Shown one piece after another: positions 32,607 through 42,267 of a stretch of 64,000 nucleotides of DNA. Under the pieces are notes generated by a model. The model saw only the letters and a list, made by a program, of their open reading frames with translations. It had not been told where the DNA came from and made no database searches. The translations under genes were made by a program, and so were the position numbers. Every line of letters begins with the position of its first letter. The stretch's first letter is position 1. Origin of the DNA: Citrobacter werkmanii NBRC 105721 (GTDB lineage Bacteria > Pseudomonadota > Gammaproteobacteria > Enterobacterales > Enterobacteriaceae); assembly GCA_000759755.1 (NCBI GenBank), contig BBMW01000009.1, positions 310,001 through 374,000 on the forward strand. Direction: 5' to 3'.

Positions 32607-34139
32607 ATGACGCAGAAAATCGAACAGTCTCAACGCCAGGATCGCGTGGCGACCTGGAGCCGTCATGCAGAAAGCGAGCTTTCCGCTTATCAGAGCACCG
32701 CAAAAGCAGAATTGCAGGCGCAAAAACCGCGCGACAAAAAGCTGTGCGCTAATCTGGAAGACGCTATTCGTCGTTCAGGTTTACAGGATGGTATGACCAT
32801 CTCTTTCCACCACGCATTTCGCGGTGGCGATCTGACAATTAACCTGGTGATGGACGCCATCGCCAGCATGGGCTTTAAAAATCTGACGCTGGCCTCAAGC
32901 TCCCTGAGCGACTGCCACGCGCCGCTGGTTGAGCACATCCGTCAGGGCGTGGTCAGCCGAATTTATACCTCCGGGCTGCGTGGCCCGCTGGCAGAAGAGA
33001 TTTCTCGTGGTCTGCTGGCTGAGCCAGTGCAAATCCACTCCCACGGCGGTCGTGTACACCTGGTGCAAAGTGGCGAGCTCAACATTGATGTCGCATTCCT
33101 CGGCGTACCGTCCTGCGACCAGTTTGGTAACGCTAACGGTTATACCGGTAAAGCGTGCTGCGGTTCACTGGGCTATGCCCGCGTCGATGCCGAAAACGCC
33201 AGACAGGTTGTCCTGCTGACAGAACAGCTGCTGACCTATCCGCATAACCCGGCCAGCATTACCCAGGATCAAGTGGATCTGATCGTGCAGATCGACCAGG
33301 TCGGCGATGCGGACAAAATTGGTGCGGACGCGACCCGTATGACCACCAATCCGCGTGAATTGTTGATCGCCCGCAGCGCGGCAGACGTCATTGCTAACTC
33401 CGGTTACTTCAATGAAGGCTTCTCATTGCAGACAGGAACCGGCGGCGCGTCTCTGGCCGTTACCCGTTTCCTGGAAGACAAAATGCGTAGCCGTGACATC
33501 CATGCCGATTTCGCGCTGGGCGGCATCACCGCCACTATCGTTGATCTGCATGAAAAAGGCTTAATCCGCAAACTGCTGGATGTACAAAGCTTCGACAGTG
33601 CCGCCGCGAAATCTCTGGCCCGCAATCCAAATCACATTGAGATCAGCGCTAATCAGTACGCTAACTGGGGCTCGAAAGGCGCATCCGTTGACCGTCTGGA
33701 CGTTGTGGTACTGAGCGCATTAGAAGTAGACACCAGCTTCAACGTTAACGTACTGACCGGCTCCGACGGCGTACTGCGTGGCGCTTCCGGTGGTCACTGC
33801 GATACGGCTGTGGCCGCAGCGCTTTCTATCATCGTCGCACCGCTGGTTCGTGGACGCATCCCGACATTGGTAGATAACGTGCTGACCTGCGTAACCCCAG
33901 GTTCCAGTGTTGACATTCTGGTTACCGACCACGGTATCGCCGTCAACCCTGCTCGCCCTGAACTGGCGGAACGCCTGCAAGAAGCTGGCATGAAAGTGGT
34001 GTCGATTGAATGGCTGCGCGAACGTGCCCAGCAGCTAACCGGTCAACCGCGCGCCATCGAATTTACCGATCGCGTAATTGCCGTTGTGCGCTACCGCGAT
34101 GGTTCGGTAATTGACGTTGTGCATCAGGTGAAGGAATAA
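32607..34139 (+). CDS. citF: Citrate lyase alpha subunit CitF (citrate:acyl-ACP transferase)
   Basis: 510 residues, equal to E. coli CitF. It swaps acetyl for citryl on the CitD carrier, the first step of citrate cleavage. The CoA-transferase fold is seen in HHAFRGGDLTINLVMDAI and TGTGGASLAVTRFLEDKM. It follows citE by nine bases and precedes citX by three. Confidence 0.97.
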   Translation: MTQKIEQSQRQDRVATWSRHAESELSAYQSTAKAELQAQKPRDKKLCANLEDAIRRSGLQDGMTISFHHAFRGGDLTINLVMDAIASMGFKNLTLASSSLSDCHAPLVEHIRQGVVSRIYTSGLRGPLAEEISRGLLAEPVQIHSHGGRVHLVQSGELNIDVAFLGVPSCDQFGNANGYTGKACCGSLGYARVDAENARQVVLLTEQLLTYPHNPASITQDQVDLIVQIDQVGDADKIGADATRMTTNPRELLIARSAADVIANSGYFNEGFSLQTGTGGASLAVTRFLEDKMRSRDIHADFALGGITATIVDLHEKGLIRKLLDVQSFDSAAAKSLARNPNHIEISANQYANWGSKGASVDRLDVVVLSALEVDTSFNVNVLTGSDGVLRGASGGHCDTAVAAALSIIVAPLVRGRIPTLVDNVLTCVTPGSSVDILVTDHGIAVNPARPELAERLQEAGMKVVSIEWLRERAQQLTGQPRAIEFTDRVIAVVRYRDGSVIDVVHQVKE

Positions 34140-34142
34140 ACC

Positions 34143-34697
34143 ATGCACCTGCTCCCTGAACACGCCACTTGCCACGCGGTTTCCATCCCCGAGCTGCTCG
34201 CCAGCCGCGATGAGAGACAAGCAAGGCAGCATGCCTGGCTCACGCGTCATCACGCGCCACTGGTCTCGTTTACCGTGGTCGCGCCAGGTCCGATTAAAGA
34301 CAGCGAATTAACCCGTCGCATCTTTAATCACGGCGTCACCGCCCTGCTCGCGCTGGCGGAAAAATCCGCCTGGATTGTCAGGGAGCAAACTGCGCTGGTC
34401 TCTGCCAGCGGACCGGAAGGCCTGCTGGCCATTGAGGCTCCGGCCCGAGACCTCAAGCTCGCCACTATCGGACTTGAGCATTCACATCCGCTGGGACGGT
34501 TATGGGACATCGACGTCCTGAACCCTGAAGGGGAAATTCTGTCCCGGCGTCATTTCGCGCTCCCTGCCCGCCGCTGTCTGCTGTGCGAGCAAAGCGCTGC
34601 CGAATGCGCGCGGGGTAAAACTCACGCGCTTTCCGACTTACTCATTCAGATGGAGGCACTGCTGCATGATGCCGATTCCCGCAACATCAACTCATAA
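34143..34697 (+). CDS. citX: Apo-citrate lyase phosphoribosyl-dephospho-CoA transferase CitX
   Basis: 184 residues, close to the 183 of E. coli. It attaches the phosphoribosyl-dephospho-CoA group to apo-CitD. Family parts are [12 protein letters not shown] and GRLWDIDVL, and the C-terminal [20 protein letters not shown] has the usual cysteines. Its 3' end overlaps citG by 32 bases. Confidence 0.95.
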   Translation: MHLLPEHATCHAVSIPELLASRDERQARQHAWLTRHHAPLVSFTVVAPGPIKDSELTRRIFNHGVTALLALAEKSAWIVREQTALVSASGPEGLLAIEAPARDLKLATIGLEHSHPLGRLWDIDVLNPEGEILSRRHFALPARRCLLCEQSAAECARGKTHALSDLLIQMEALLHDADSRNINS

Positions 34698-35571
34698 CGC
34701 AGTCCTTCCTCTGGATCTGCCTGACGCTTACGCCACGCTGGCGTGGCGCGCCATGCTGACGGAAGTCAACCTGTCGCCCAAACCGGGTCTGGTGGATCGT
34801 ATTAATAACGGCGCGCATAAAGATATGGCGCTGGAAGATTTTTATCGCAGTGCTGAAGCGATTCAGACATGGCTACCGCGTTTTATCGAATACGGCGCAT
34901 TTAGCGCACAGCAGTCGCCGGAAGATGTCCTGCAAGGACTGCGTCCTCTGGGCATGGCCTGCGAAGCCGATATGTTTCGCGCCACTGCCGGAGTGAACAC
35001 CCATAAAGGCAGCATCTTCTCGCTGGGATTACTGTGCGCCGCCATTGGCCGCCTGCTCCAGCTCCGCCTGAGCGTTACCGCTGAAACCCTTTGCTGTACG
35101 GCAGCAACATTTTGCCGTGGCCTGACCGAGCGCGAACTGCGCCAGAACAACCAACAACTCACGGCCGGCCAACGTCTTTATCAGCAACTGGGATTAACCG
35201 GCGCCCGCGGCGAAGCCGAAGCAGGATATCCCCTCGTTATTCAGCATGCTCTGCCGCACTACCGTGCGCTGCTGGCTGAGGGCCGCGATCCTGAACTGGC
35301 GTTACTCGATACGTTACTGCTGCTGATGTCTATCAACGGCGACACCAACGTGGCTTCCCGTGGTGGCGCAGAAGGTTTGCGCTGGTTACAGCAGCAGGCC
35401 TCCACGTTGTTGCAACAAGGCGGGATTCGTACCCCTGCCGATCTCGAATACCTACGCCAGTTCGACCAACAGTGCATTGAACGCAACCTCAGTCCTGGAG
35501 GCTGCGCCGATCTGCTGATCGTCACATGGTTCTTAGCTCAGATTTCACAAGTTCATCATTATCACAATTAA
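34666..35571 (+). CDS. citG: Triphosphoribosyl-dephospho-CoA synthase CitG
   Basis: 301 residues; the E. coli protein is 292, the extra length being at the C-terminus. It makes the precursor of the citrate lyase prosthetic group from dephospho-CoA and ATP. The family segment [19 protein letters not shown] and the motif [12 protein letters not shown] are intact. The start is inside the end of citX; a second ATG follows directly, so the first residue is uncertain. Confidence 0.94.
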   Translation: MMPIPATSTHNAVLPLDLPDAYATLAWRAMLTEVNLSPKPGLVDRINNGAHKDMALEDFYRSAEAIQTWLPRFIEYGAFSAQQSPEDVLQGLRPLGMACEADMFRATAGVNTHKGSIFSLGLLCAAIGRLLQLRLSVTAETLCCTAATFCRGLTERELRQNNQQLTAGQRLYQQLGLTGARGEAEAGYPLVIQHALPHYRALLAEGRDPELALLDTLLLLMSINGDTNVASRGGAEGLRWLQQQASTLLQQGGIRTPADLEYLRQFDQQCIERNLSPGGCADLLIVTWFLAQISQVHHYHN

Positions 35572-35596
35572 AGATCCTTTCCGGAGAATCACACAC

Positions 35597-37060
35597 ATGT
35601 CTTTAGCAAAAGATAAAATTTGGAAGTTACTGGCCCCATTGGTAGTCATGGGCGTCATGTTTCTTATCCCCGTCCCTGATGGCATGCCCCCACAGGCATG
35701 GCACTATTTTGCCGTGTTCGTGGCCATGATTGTCGGGATGATTCTGGAGCCAATTCCGGCAACGGCAATCAGCTTTATCGCCGTGACGATCTGCGTTATC
35801 GGCAGTAACTATCTGCTGTTTGACGCTTCCGAGCTGGCCGACCCGGCATTCAAAGCGGGTAAGCAAGCGCTGAAATGGGGTCTGGCGGGCTTCTCCAGCA
35901 CCACCGTGTGGCTGGTGTTTGGCGCGTTTATTTTCGCACTGGGTTATGAAGTTACCGGCCTGGGTCGTCGTATCGCGCTGTTCATGGTGAAATTCATGGG
36001 TAAACGTACCCTGACGCTGGGCTATGCGATTGTTATTATCGACATCCTGCTGGCGCCGTTTACACCGTCCAACACCGCGCGTACCGGTGGTACCGTATTC
36101 CCGGTTATCAAAAACCTGCCGCCGTTGTTTAAATCATTCCCGAACGATCCTTCCGCGCGCCGTATCGGCGGATATCTGATGTGGATGATGGTCATCAGTA
36201 CCAGCCTGAGCTCCTCTATGTTCGTGACCGGCGCGGCGCCGAACGTACTGGGTCTGGAATTCGTCAACAAAATTGCTGGCATTCAAATCAGTTGGCTGCA
36301 ATGGTTCCTCAGCTTCCTGCCGGTCGGTATTATTTTGCTGATCGTTGCGCCGTGGCTGTCCTACGTTCTGTACAAACCAGAAGTCACTCACAGTGCTGAA
36401 GTTGCCGCATGGGCCGGTGAAGAACTGAAAACCATGGGTAAACTGACGCGTAAAGAGCTGACCCTGATCGGTCTGGTTCTGCTCAGCCTGGGTCTGTGGG
36501 TCTTCGGGGGTAAACTGATTGATGCCACCGCGGTGGGTCTGCTGGCCGTTTCCCTGATGCTGGCGCTGCACGTTGTACCGTGGAAAGATATTACCCGCTA
36601 TAACAGCGCATGGAACACCCTGGTTAACCTCGCCACGCTGGTTGTTATGGCAAATGGTTTAACCCGTTCAGGCTTCATCGACTGGTTCGCTAATACCATG
36701 AGCACGCACCTGGAAGGTTTCTCGCCTAACGCGACCGTGATCGTGCTGGTGCTGGTGTTCTACTTTGCTCACTACCTGTTTGCCAGCCTTTCCGCACACA
36801 CCGCCACCATGCTGCCGGTTATTCTGGCGGTCGGTAAAGGTATCCCAGGCGTTCCAATGGAACATCTGTGTATCCTGCTGGTGCTGTCCATCGGTATCAT
36901 GGGCTGCCTGACTCCGTATGCAACAGGCCCTGGCGTTATCATCTACGGTTGTGGTTATGTGAAGTCCAAAGACTACTGGCGTCTGGGAGCTATCTTCGGC
37001 GTTATCTACATCGCTATGCTTCTGCTGGTCGGTTGGCCGATTCTGGCAATGTGGAGCTAA
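35597..37060 (+). CDS. citT: Citrate/succinate antiporter CitT
   Basis: 487 residues, as in E. coli. It is an inner-membrane carrier of the divalent anion:Na+ symporter (DASS) family and takes up citrate in exchange for succinate. It has about twelve hydrophobic segments, with SNTARTGGTVFPVIKNL and SAHTATMLPVILAVGKG typical of the family. It is the last gene of the cit operon, with a strong terminator after it. Confidence 0.97.
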   Translation: MSLAKDKIWKLLAPLVVMGVMFLIPVPDGMPPQAWHYFAVFVAMIVGMILEPIPATAISFIAVTICVIGSNYLLFDASELADPAFKAGKQALKWGLAGFSSTTVWLVFGAFIFALGYEVTGLGRRIALFMVKFMGKRTLTLGYAIVIIDILLAPFTPSNTARTGGTVFPVIKNLPPLFKSFPNDPSARRIGGYLMWMMVISTSLSSSMFVTGAAPNVLGLEFVNKIAGIQISWLQWFLSFLPVGIILLIVAPWLSYVLYKPEVTHSAEVAAWAGEELKTMGKLTRKELTLIGLVLLSLGLWVFGGKLIDATAVGLLAVSLMLALHVVPWKDITRYNSAWNTLVNLATLVVMANGLTRSGFIDWFANTMSTHLEGFSPNATVIVLVLVFYFAHYLFASLSAHTATMLPVILAVGKGIPGVPMEHLCILLVLSIGIMGCLTPYATGPGVIIYGCGYVKSKDYWRLGAIFGVIYIAMLLLVGWPILAMWS

Positions 37061-37090
37061 TCATTCCTGCTCACGCCTGATGAAAATGAT

Positions 37091-37121
37091 GCCAGTCAGC
37101 TAAACCTGACTGGCATTTTTT
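37091..37121 (+). terminator. Terminator of the cit operon after citT
   Basis: A perfect 9-base stem (GCCAGTCAG/CTGACTGGC), 6-base loop and a T tract. Confidence 0.92.
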
Positions 37122-37170
37122 ATGATTAAATAGATGATATTCAGAATTTATATAAGTATCCGAAATCATC

Positions 37171-37977
37171 ATGACATCAACATGGCGTTATTCTTCTTTA
37201 CTGGCAGCGCTTCTGCTGCCAGTTTCTGCGGCTCAGGCCGATGAACTTCAGGCAAAACAGTACGCTGATTTTGACCGCTACGTGCTGGCCCTTTCCTGGC
37301 AAACCGGTTTCTGTCAAAGCCAACACGAGCGTAATCGTCAGGAGCCTGACGAATGTCGTCTGCAAAAAGAGAGCGCGGACAAAGCGGATTTCCTGACCGT
37401 TCATGGCCTGTGGCCCAGCCTGCCAAAATCGATCGCCGCTCGCGGAGTAGATAACCGCCGCTGGATGCGTTTTGGCTGCGCAACGCGTCCCATTCCTAAC
37501 CTGCCTGAAGCGCGTGCCAGCCGTAAATGCGCAGCACCTGAAACCGGCCTGTCACTCGAGAGTGCGGCGAAACTGAGCGCGGTGATGCCCGGGGCTGGCG
37601 GAACATCCTGCCTGGAACGCTACGAGTATGCCAAACACGGCGCCTGTTTTGGTTTTGATCCCGACGTATACTTTGGCACGATGGTGCGGCTGAATAATGA
37701 GGTTAAGAACAGTGAAGCGGGCAAGTTCCTCGCGGATAACTACGGTAAAACCGTCAGCCGCAACGCATTTGACGCCGCCATCGCCAAAAGCTGGGGCAAA
37801 GAGAACGTCAAAGCCGTGAAGCTAAGCTGCCACGGCAATCCGGCTTATCTCACAGAGATCCAGCTATCCCTGAAAGCCGACACCATCAACCAACCGCTAT
37901 CTGCGCAGTCATTCTTACCGCAGCCGCATCCGGGTAACTGCGGTAAACAGTTTATTATCGACAAGGCAGGATATTGA
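37171..37977 (+). CDS. rna: Ribonuclease I
   Basis: 268 residues, equal to E. coli RNase I. It is a broad-specificity periplasmic RNase of the T2 family. A signal peptide (residues 1-23, ending SAAQA) is followed by the two catalytic motifs HGLWPS and EYAKHGACFG. Many cysteines fit disulfide bonds in the periplasm. It follows the citT terminator. Confidence 0.96.
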   Translation: MTSTWRYSSLLAALLLPVSAAQADELQAKQYADFDRYVLALSWQTGFCQSQHERNRQEPDECRLQKESADKADFLTVHGLWPSLPKSIAARGVDNRRWMRFGCATRPIPNLPEARASRKCAAPETGLSLESAAKLSAVMPGAGGTSCLERYEYAKHGACFGFDPDVYFGTMVRLNNEVKNSEAGKFLADNYGKTVSRNAFDAAIAKSWGKENVKAVKLSCHGNPAYLTEIQLSLKADTINQPLSAQSFLPQPHPGNCGKQFIIDKAGY

Positions 37978-38018
37978 AAATAGCGACCGACGCCGCAGCC
38001 TGGCGTCGGTCTGCATGG

Positions 38019-38642
38019 TTAGCGTTTTGCTCGGGCGTCCGGGCGAACTAAATCAAAGCGATGTGTTTCACTGATCGAATAATACGCCGTTGGCCCACCA
38101 GCACGCAGTACCGGTTTCGCTTTCGCCGTCTGATAGATGCCGTCTTCCAGGAGCGTTTCGTCTATGTGAATGCCTACCACTTCCCCCAATACCAGCCAGG
38201 TATCAACCGGTGAGCCATCAGCGGTAGTCAGTTGCAGGCTTTGCGATAAGCGGCACTCAAAATTAACCGGGCTTTGCGCCACGCGCGGCACGCCGACAAT
38301 CCGGCTGTCGGCTTTACTCAGCCCAGCGGCAAAAAACTCGTCCTCACCGTGCGGCAAACTGGCAGACGTTTCATTCATCGCGCCAGCCAGTTCAAGGGTG
38401 GTCAGGTTCCAGACAAACTCACCGGTTTCGACAATATTCTGCACGCTATCTTTCCAGCCGCTGCTGGCAAAACCAATAATCGGCGGATGGTAGTTAAAGC
38501 AGTTAAAGAAACTGTACGGCGCCAGATTATGTCGCCCGTTGCTATCACGCGACGCAATCCAACCAATGGGGCGCGGTCCAATGATGGCATTTAGCGGGTC
38601 GTGCGGTAAGCCGTGCCCCTGTGATGGTTGATAGAAATACAT
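38019..38642 (-). CDS. Flavin-reductase-like FMN-binding protein (accessory)
   Basis: 207 residues of the flavin reductase-like domain family (DIM6/NTAB-like). The N-terminal GPRPIGWIASRDSNGRHNLAPYSFFN is the FMN-binding signature, and PVNFECRLSQSL is also typical. The substrate is unknown. It does not lie between rna and rnk in K-12, so it looks like an accessory insertion with the hydrolase gene at 38739, which points the same way 97 bases upstream. The two may be co-transcribed. Confidence 0.85.
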   Translation of the reverse strand: MYFYQPSQGHGLPHDPLNAIIGPRPIGWIASRDSNGRHNLAPYSFFNCFNYHPPIIGFASSGWKDSVQNIVETGEFVWNLTTLELAGAMNETSASLPHGEDEFFAAGLSKADSRIVGVPRVAQSPVNFECRLSQSLQLTTADGSPVDTWLVLGEVVGIHIDETLLEDGIYQTAKAKPVLRAGGPTAYYSISETHRFDLVRPDARAKR

Positions 38643-38738
38643 AGCCTTCTCTGGTGTCGTTAACGTCAGCTAAGCACGAATTATGCTTCGCTCATCTCCC
38701 TGGAAAAAGAGGATCAGCGTAGAACAATCCGTTAAAGA

Positions 38739-39569
38739 TTACGACTGAATAAAGTTAAGCAGATCGCCATTGATCTGCTGTTTATGGGTGGTGCAAATGC
38801 CGTGAGAACCACCGGCATACACCTTCAACTGCGCGTCCGGCAATATTTCTGCCGCGACCTTGCCGCAGGTTTCAAACGGGACAATCTGATCGTCATCGCC
38901 GTGGATCACCAGCGTCGGGATGGTCATTTTTTCGAGGTCGCCACGCAGGTCTGTTTCTGAAAACGCATGAATGCAGTCGTACAACGCTTTGATAGACCCT
39001 TGTAAGCCCTGTTCAACAAAACTTTCCCGGACAGCTTTCGACTCTTTCGCGCCCGGACGGTTATAACCATAGAATGCCGCGGTCAGTTCATAGAAGAAGG
39101 CGGCGCGATCGTTCACTACCCCTTCCCGGATGCCATCAAACACCTCTTTCGGCACGCCATTCGGGTTAAAGTCGGTCTTGATCATGATGGGCGTCACCGC
39201 GCCAATTAACACCGCTTTTGCCACCCGCTGCGTCCCATGGCGACCAATGTAACGCGCCACTTCCCCCCCGCCGGTAGAGTGCCCAACGTGCACGGCATCT
39301 TTAAGATTGAGATGCGCGGTAAGTTCAGCCAGATCGTCAGCATACTGATCCATATTGTGGCCATCCCACGGTTGGGCCGAGCGGCCATGTCCGCGCCTGT
39401 CATGGGCGATCACACGAAATCCTTTCGACCCAAGAAACAGCATCTGATCCTCAAACGCATCTGCCGTCAGCGGCCAACCATGGCTGAACACGATGGGCTG
39501 TCCACTTCCCCAGTCTTTAAAATGCAAATAGCTGCCGTCTTTTAAGGTAAGTTTGTCGTACTGGCTCAT
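38739..39569 (-). CDS. Alpha/beta hydrolase, non-haem chloroperoxidase-like (accessory)
   Basis: 276 residues from the ATG at 39569, preceded by AGGAGA; the frame runs on 29 codons upstream but these do not match the family. The nucleophile is Ser in VGHSTGGGE, the acid Asp in [11 protein letters not shown] and the base His in GGSHGICTT. This is the pattern of bacterial cofactor-free haloperoxidase or perhydrolase-type esterases. Its substrate is unknown. It is absent from this place in K-12 and lies upstream of the flavin-reductase-like gene. Confidence 0.85.
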   Translation of the reverse strand: MSQYDKLTLKDGSYLHFKDWGSGQPIVFSHGWPLTADAFEDQMLFLGSKGFRVIAHDRRGHGRSAQPWDGHNMDQYADDLAELTAHLNLKDAVHVGHSTGGGEVARYIGRHGTQRVAKAVLIGAVTPIMIKTDFNPNGVPKEVFDGIREGVVNDRAAFFYELTAAFYGYNRPGAKESKAVRESFVEQGLQGSIKALYDCIHAFSETDLRGDLEKMTIPTLVIHGDDDQIVPFETCGKVAAEILPDAQLKVYAGGSHGICTTHKQQINGDLLNFIQS

Positions 39570-39765
39570 GAGATCTCCTGTAGCGGAACACTGAGTTGTA
39601 TTGACGCACCCGCAACGAGCGCTTAAAAAGCATAATGCAAATTGGAGAACGATCACGTTTTTCGGCTAAAATCACAGCATACGCGACAATATTGATGATT
39701 TACCTGAATGTGAACTAAATCACTTCAAACATAGGGTAAGTCTCAGTATCATCATAAAAGCTAAA

Positions 39766-39797
39766 CCCTTGCCGCCTGACGGTGAGGGTTTTCTTTT
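39766..39797 (+). terminator. Terminator-like hairpin upstream of rnk
   Basis: CCCTTGCCG pairs with CGGTGAGGG using two G-U pairs, followed by TTTTCTTTT. It ends 49 bases before rnk, so it may be an attenuator in the rnk leader or the end of a short transcript. Confidence 0.5.
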
Positions 39798-39845
39798 GGG
39801 ATTATTTACCTGCGCACCCGCAGTATCGACGACATGGAGTAATAA

Positions 39846-40256
39846 ATGTCCAGACCAACTATCATCATTAACGACCTCGATGCGGAACGCATTGACCGCC
39901 TGTTGGAGCAACCTGCGTTTGCTGGTTTACCGATTGCCGACGCCCTGAACGCTGAACTGGATCGCGCGCAAATGTGTTCTCCAGAAACCATGCCGCACGA
40001 TGTCGTGACCATGAACAGCCGCGTGAAATTCCGCAATCTGAGTGATGGCGAAGTCCGTGTGCGTACCCTGGTGTATCCGGCCAACATGACTGACAGCAGC
40101 ACGCAGCTTTCCGTCATGGCGCCTGTTGGCGCGGCACTTCTGGGTCTTCGCGTTGGCGACACCATTCACTGGGAACTGCCGGGCGGTACCTCAACACACC
40201 TCGAAGTCATCGAACTTGAGTACCAACCAGAAGCTGCGGGCGACTACCTGCGCTAA
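39846..40256 (+). CDS. rnk: Nucleoside diphosphate kinase regulator Rnk
   Basis: 136 residues, the E. coli length. It belongs to the GreA/GreB-like secondary-channel family with a C-terminal domain like that of the Gre factors ([22 protein letters not shown]). It can bind RNA polymerase and affect nucleotide pools. The N-terminal coiled coil is short. The start follows ATGGAGTAATAA. Confidence 0.96.
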   Translation: MSRPTIIINDLDAERIDRLLEQPAFAGLPIADALNAELDRAQMCSPETMPHDVVTMNSRVKFRNLSDGEVRVRTLVYPANMTDSSTQLSVMAPVGAALLGLRVGDTIHWELPGGTSTHLEVIELEYQPEAAGDYLR

Positions 40257-40443
40257 CTCTGTCTTATCAAAGCTATTCGCTTTATCTTGCAGGGGATGCA
40301 TCTGCATCCTCTTTCCGGTTACTCCTCATCTCCCTACCCTCGCGTTATTTCCTGTTCGCAAAACATAAATCTGTGCCGTGACTGACAGAATCATTTTTAA
40401 TACTATGCTGTTATGTGTTCATGTAATGACAAGGAGAATGTTT

Positions 40444-40872
40444 ATGTACAACACAATCATAATGCCTGTTGATGTATTCGAAATGGAACTGAGTGACAAG
40501 GCTATTCGCCATGCAGAATTCCTGGCACAGGAAAACGGCGTTATCCATCTGCTGCATGTGCTGCCAGGCTCAGCGAGCTTAAGCCTGCACCGCTTTGCGG
40601 CAGACGTTCGTCGTTTTGAAGAGCATCTGCAGCACGAAGCGGAAACGCGTCTGCAAACAATGGTCGGTCACTTCAGCATCGATCCCTCCCGCATTAAACA
40701 ACACGTGCGCTTTGGCAGCGTCCGTGACGTGGTCAACGAGTTGGGTGAAGAGTTGAATGCAGATGTGGTGGTCATTGGGTCGCGTAACCCGTCCATCAGT
40801 ACCCACCTGCTCGGATCAAATGCCTCCAGCGTTGTCCGCCATGCTACTCTGCCGGTATTGGTTGTTCGTTAA
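40444..40872 (+). CDS. uspG: Universal stress protein UspG
   Basis: 142 residues, equal to E. coli UspG (YbdQ). The UspA-fold ATP-binding motif is seen in [34 protein letters not shown] chose the ATG at 40444, preceded by AAGGAGAATG; an upstream frame start at 40378 is not in the family. In K-12 the next gene is ybdR or ahpF; here the molybdoenzyme operon follows. Confidence 0.96.
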   Translation: MYNTIIMPVDVFEMELSDKAIRHAEFLAQENGVIHLLHVLPGSASLSLHRFAADVRRFEEHLQHEAETRLQTMVGHFSIDPSRIKQHVRFGSVRDVVNELGEELNADVVVIGSRNPSISTHLLGSNASSVVRHATLPVLVVR

Positions 40873-40890
40873 TAACGTCTGATTTGCTGT

Positions 40891-40930
40891 AAAAACCCCC
40901 TGCCAGGTTAACATCTGACAGGGGGTTTTT
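40891..40930. terminator. Bidirectional terminator between uspG and the dmsC-like gene
   Basis: CCCCCTGCCAG and CTGACAGGGGG form a long stem, with A residues before and T residues after. It can end uspG and the convergent molybdoenzyme operon. Confidence 0.88.
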
Positions 40931-40942
40931 ATTACCGTGCAA

Positions 40943-41710
40943 TCAATACAAATGACCGATATTCACGATGGTGCTGACCGTATCGCCAAAGAATGTCAGA
41001 CGACTGAGGATTACGCCAACAAACAGCAGAACAAACAACGCTTTTGCCCGACGTTCGCCCTGACGACTCAACACAAAGGCCAGCGCCAGACAAACCAGGC
41101 TCGCCAGATAAAGCGGCGAGGTCAGCCAGGCATGCGCGGTCATCTGCATAATGGTCCCGCCGCTTAACCAGATAATTGGGGCTGCGATCATGACCGCCAT
41201 ACAAACAACAATTCCCTGGCGTAATGCGGCAATGGCAGGTGCGAGATTAAGCAGCGGAATCGCCGCACAACCCATAACCCACACGGTGATGAAGAACAGC
41301 AGCATCGTCAGACCGTTGGCGATCGCCACCATCGCCGGTGCGGCATAGGTCATACCCTGTACCGCCACCAGCGCAATCCCAAGGACAGACGCCAGAACAG
41401 CCGGAACCTTGTGCCCTTTTGCCAGGAACGTCACGCCCACCGCCGCGCCATATAAGGTTGCGCCAAGAATTTCACGGCTTAGCCAGGCGTGCTGCAGGTT
41501 TATCAGGGCGTTGTAGGCACGGTCCGGATGCGCAAGGTGCAGGATCGCTGCCACGGACGCAGCCGACAGAACCAGACCGGTAACCAGCCAGTACAAGCGT
41601 TTGCTTTCCAGTTTTCCTTGCAGCTTGCGTAGCGTCAAAATCAGCGTGATCCCAACCGACATCTGACTCAGTACGGTAAAAATGACCAGAGGAAGTTCAT
41701 ACTTTTCCAT
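40943..41710 (-). CDS. Membrane anchor subunit of DMSO-reductase-like enzyme (DmsC family)
   Basis: 255 residues with about eight hydrophobic segments, starting MEKYELPLVIFTVLSQMSVGITLILTLRKL. The N-terminal segment and length suit the DmsC anchor family, which passes electrons from menaquinol to the Fe-S subunit in the inner membrane. It starts where the Fe-S subunit gene stops (TAATG), so the two are coupled. It is the last gene of the operon. Confidence 0.88.
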   Translation of the reverse strand: MEKYELPLVIFTVLSQMSVGITLILTLRKLQGKLESKRLYWLVTGLVLSAASVAAILHLAHPDRAYNALINLQHAWLSREILGATLYGAAVGVTFLAKGHKVPAVLASVLGIALVAVQGMTYAAPAMVAIANGLTMLLFFITVWVMGCAAIPLLNLAPAIAALRQGIVVCMAVMIAAPIIWLSGGTIMQMTAHAWLTSPLYLASLVCLALAFVLSRQGERRAKALFVLLFVGVILSRLTFFGDTVSTIVNIGHLY

Positions 41711-42267
41711 TACTTGACCTCCGGCTGCTTCGGTTGACGCGCCAGGATAAAACGCGTGCCCGGATTAAGCTGCGGCATGCGTGGGAACCCCGGCGGATAC
41801 TGGACGGCATTGTTGGGTATCGGGTCGGCATCCAGATCGATTAGCGTCAGCGCCCCCACCGGACAAGCATTTACACATGCCGGTTGCATACCAACGTCAA
41901 GGCGTTCGTAGCACATGCTGCATTTTTCCGCCTTTTTCGTCTCTTCATTGAAACGCGGCGCTCCGTATGGGCAATTACGGATACAGTTTTTGCATCCAAT
42001 ACAACGTTCCGGGTTATGCACCACAACACCATCCTCACGTTTGGTGTAAGCCTCGACCGGGCAAGCCGCCAGGCAGGCTGGGTTTTCACAGTGATTGCAA
42101 GCCAGCGAGTAGAACGCCCGCTCTTCATGCGGATAAATTTCTTTATCCAGCGGATAGACGTAGCGCCAGAAACGTTCAGGCTCCAACTGGTTAAAACTCT
42201 TACACGCCATCGCGCAGCCACGGCAACCGATGCATTTATCGCTATTGACTAAAAACGCGCGTCTCAT
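41710..42267 (-). CDS. Iron-sulfur subunit of DMSO-reductase-like enzyme (DmsB family)
   Basis: 185 residues with four cysteine groups for four [4Fe-4S] clusters: CIGCRGCAMACK, CNHCENPACLAACPVEA, CIGCKNCIRNCP and CSMCYERLDVGMQPACVNACP. This is the DmsB/NrfC pattern. It has no signal peptide and would ride across with the Tat-targeted catalytic subunit. It overlaps the catalytic gene by four bases (ATGA). Confidence 0.92.
   Translation of the reverse strand: MRRAFLVNSDKCIGCRGCAMACKSFNQLEPERFWRYVYPLDKEIYPHEERAFYSLACNHCENPACLAACPVEAYTKREDGVVVHNPERCIGCKNCIRNCPYGAPRFNEETKKAEKCSMCYERLDVGMQPACVNACPVGALTLIDLDADPIPNNAVQYPPGFPRMPQLNPGTRFILARQPKQPEVK

Noticed and set aside
39720-39911. 63-codon minus-strand frame near rnk
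   Set aside because: It overlaps the rnk start and the hairpin before it; no ribosome binding site or family match.
40293-40310. Small palindrome GGATGCA/TGCATCC after rnk
   Set aside because: It has no clear T tract, so I could not call it a terminator with confidence.
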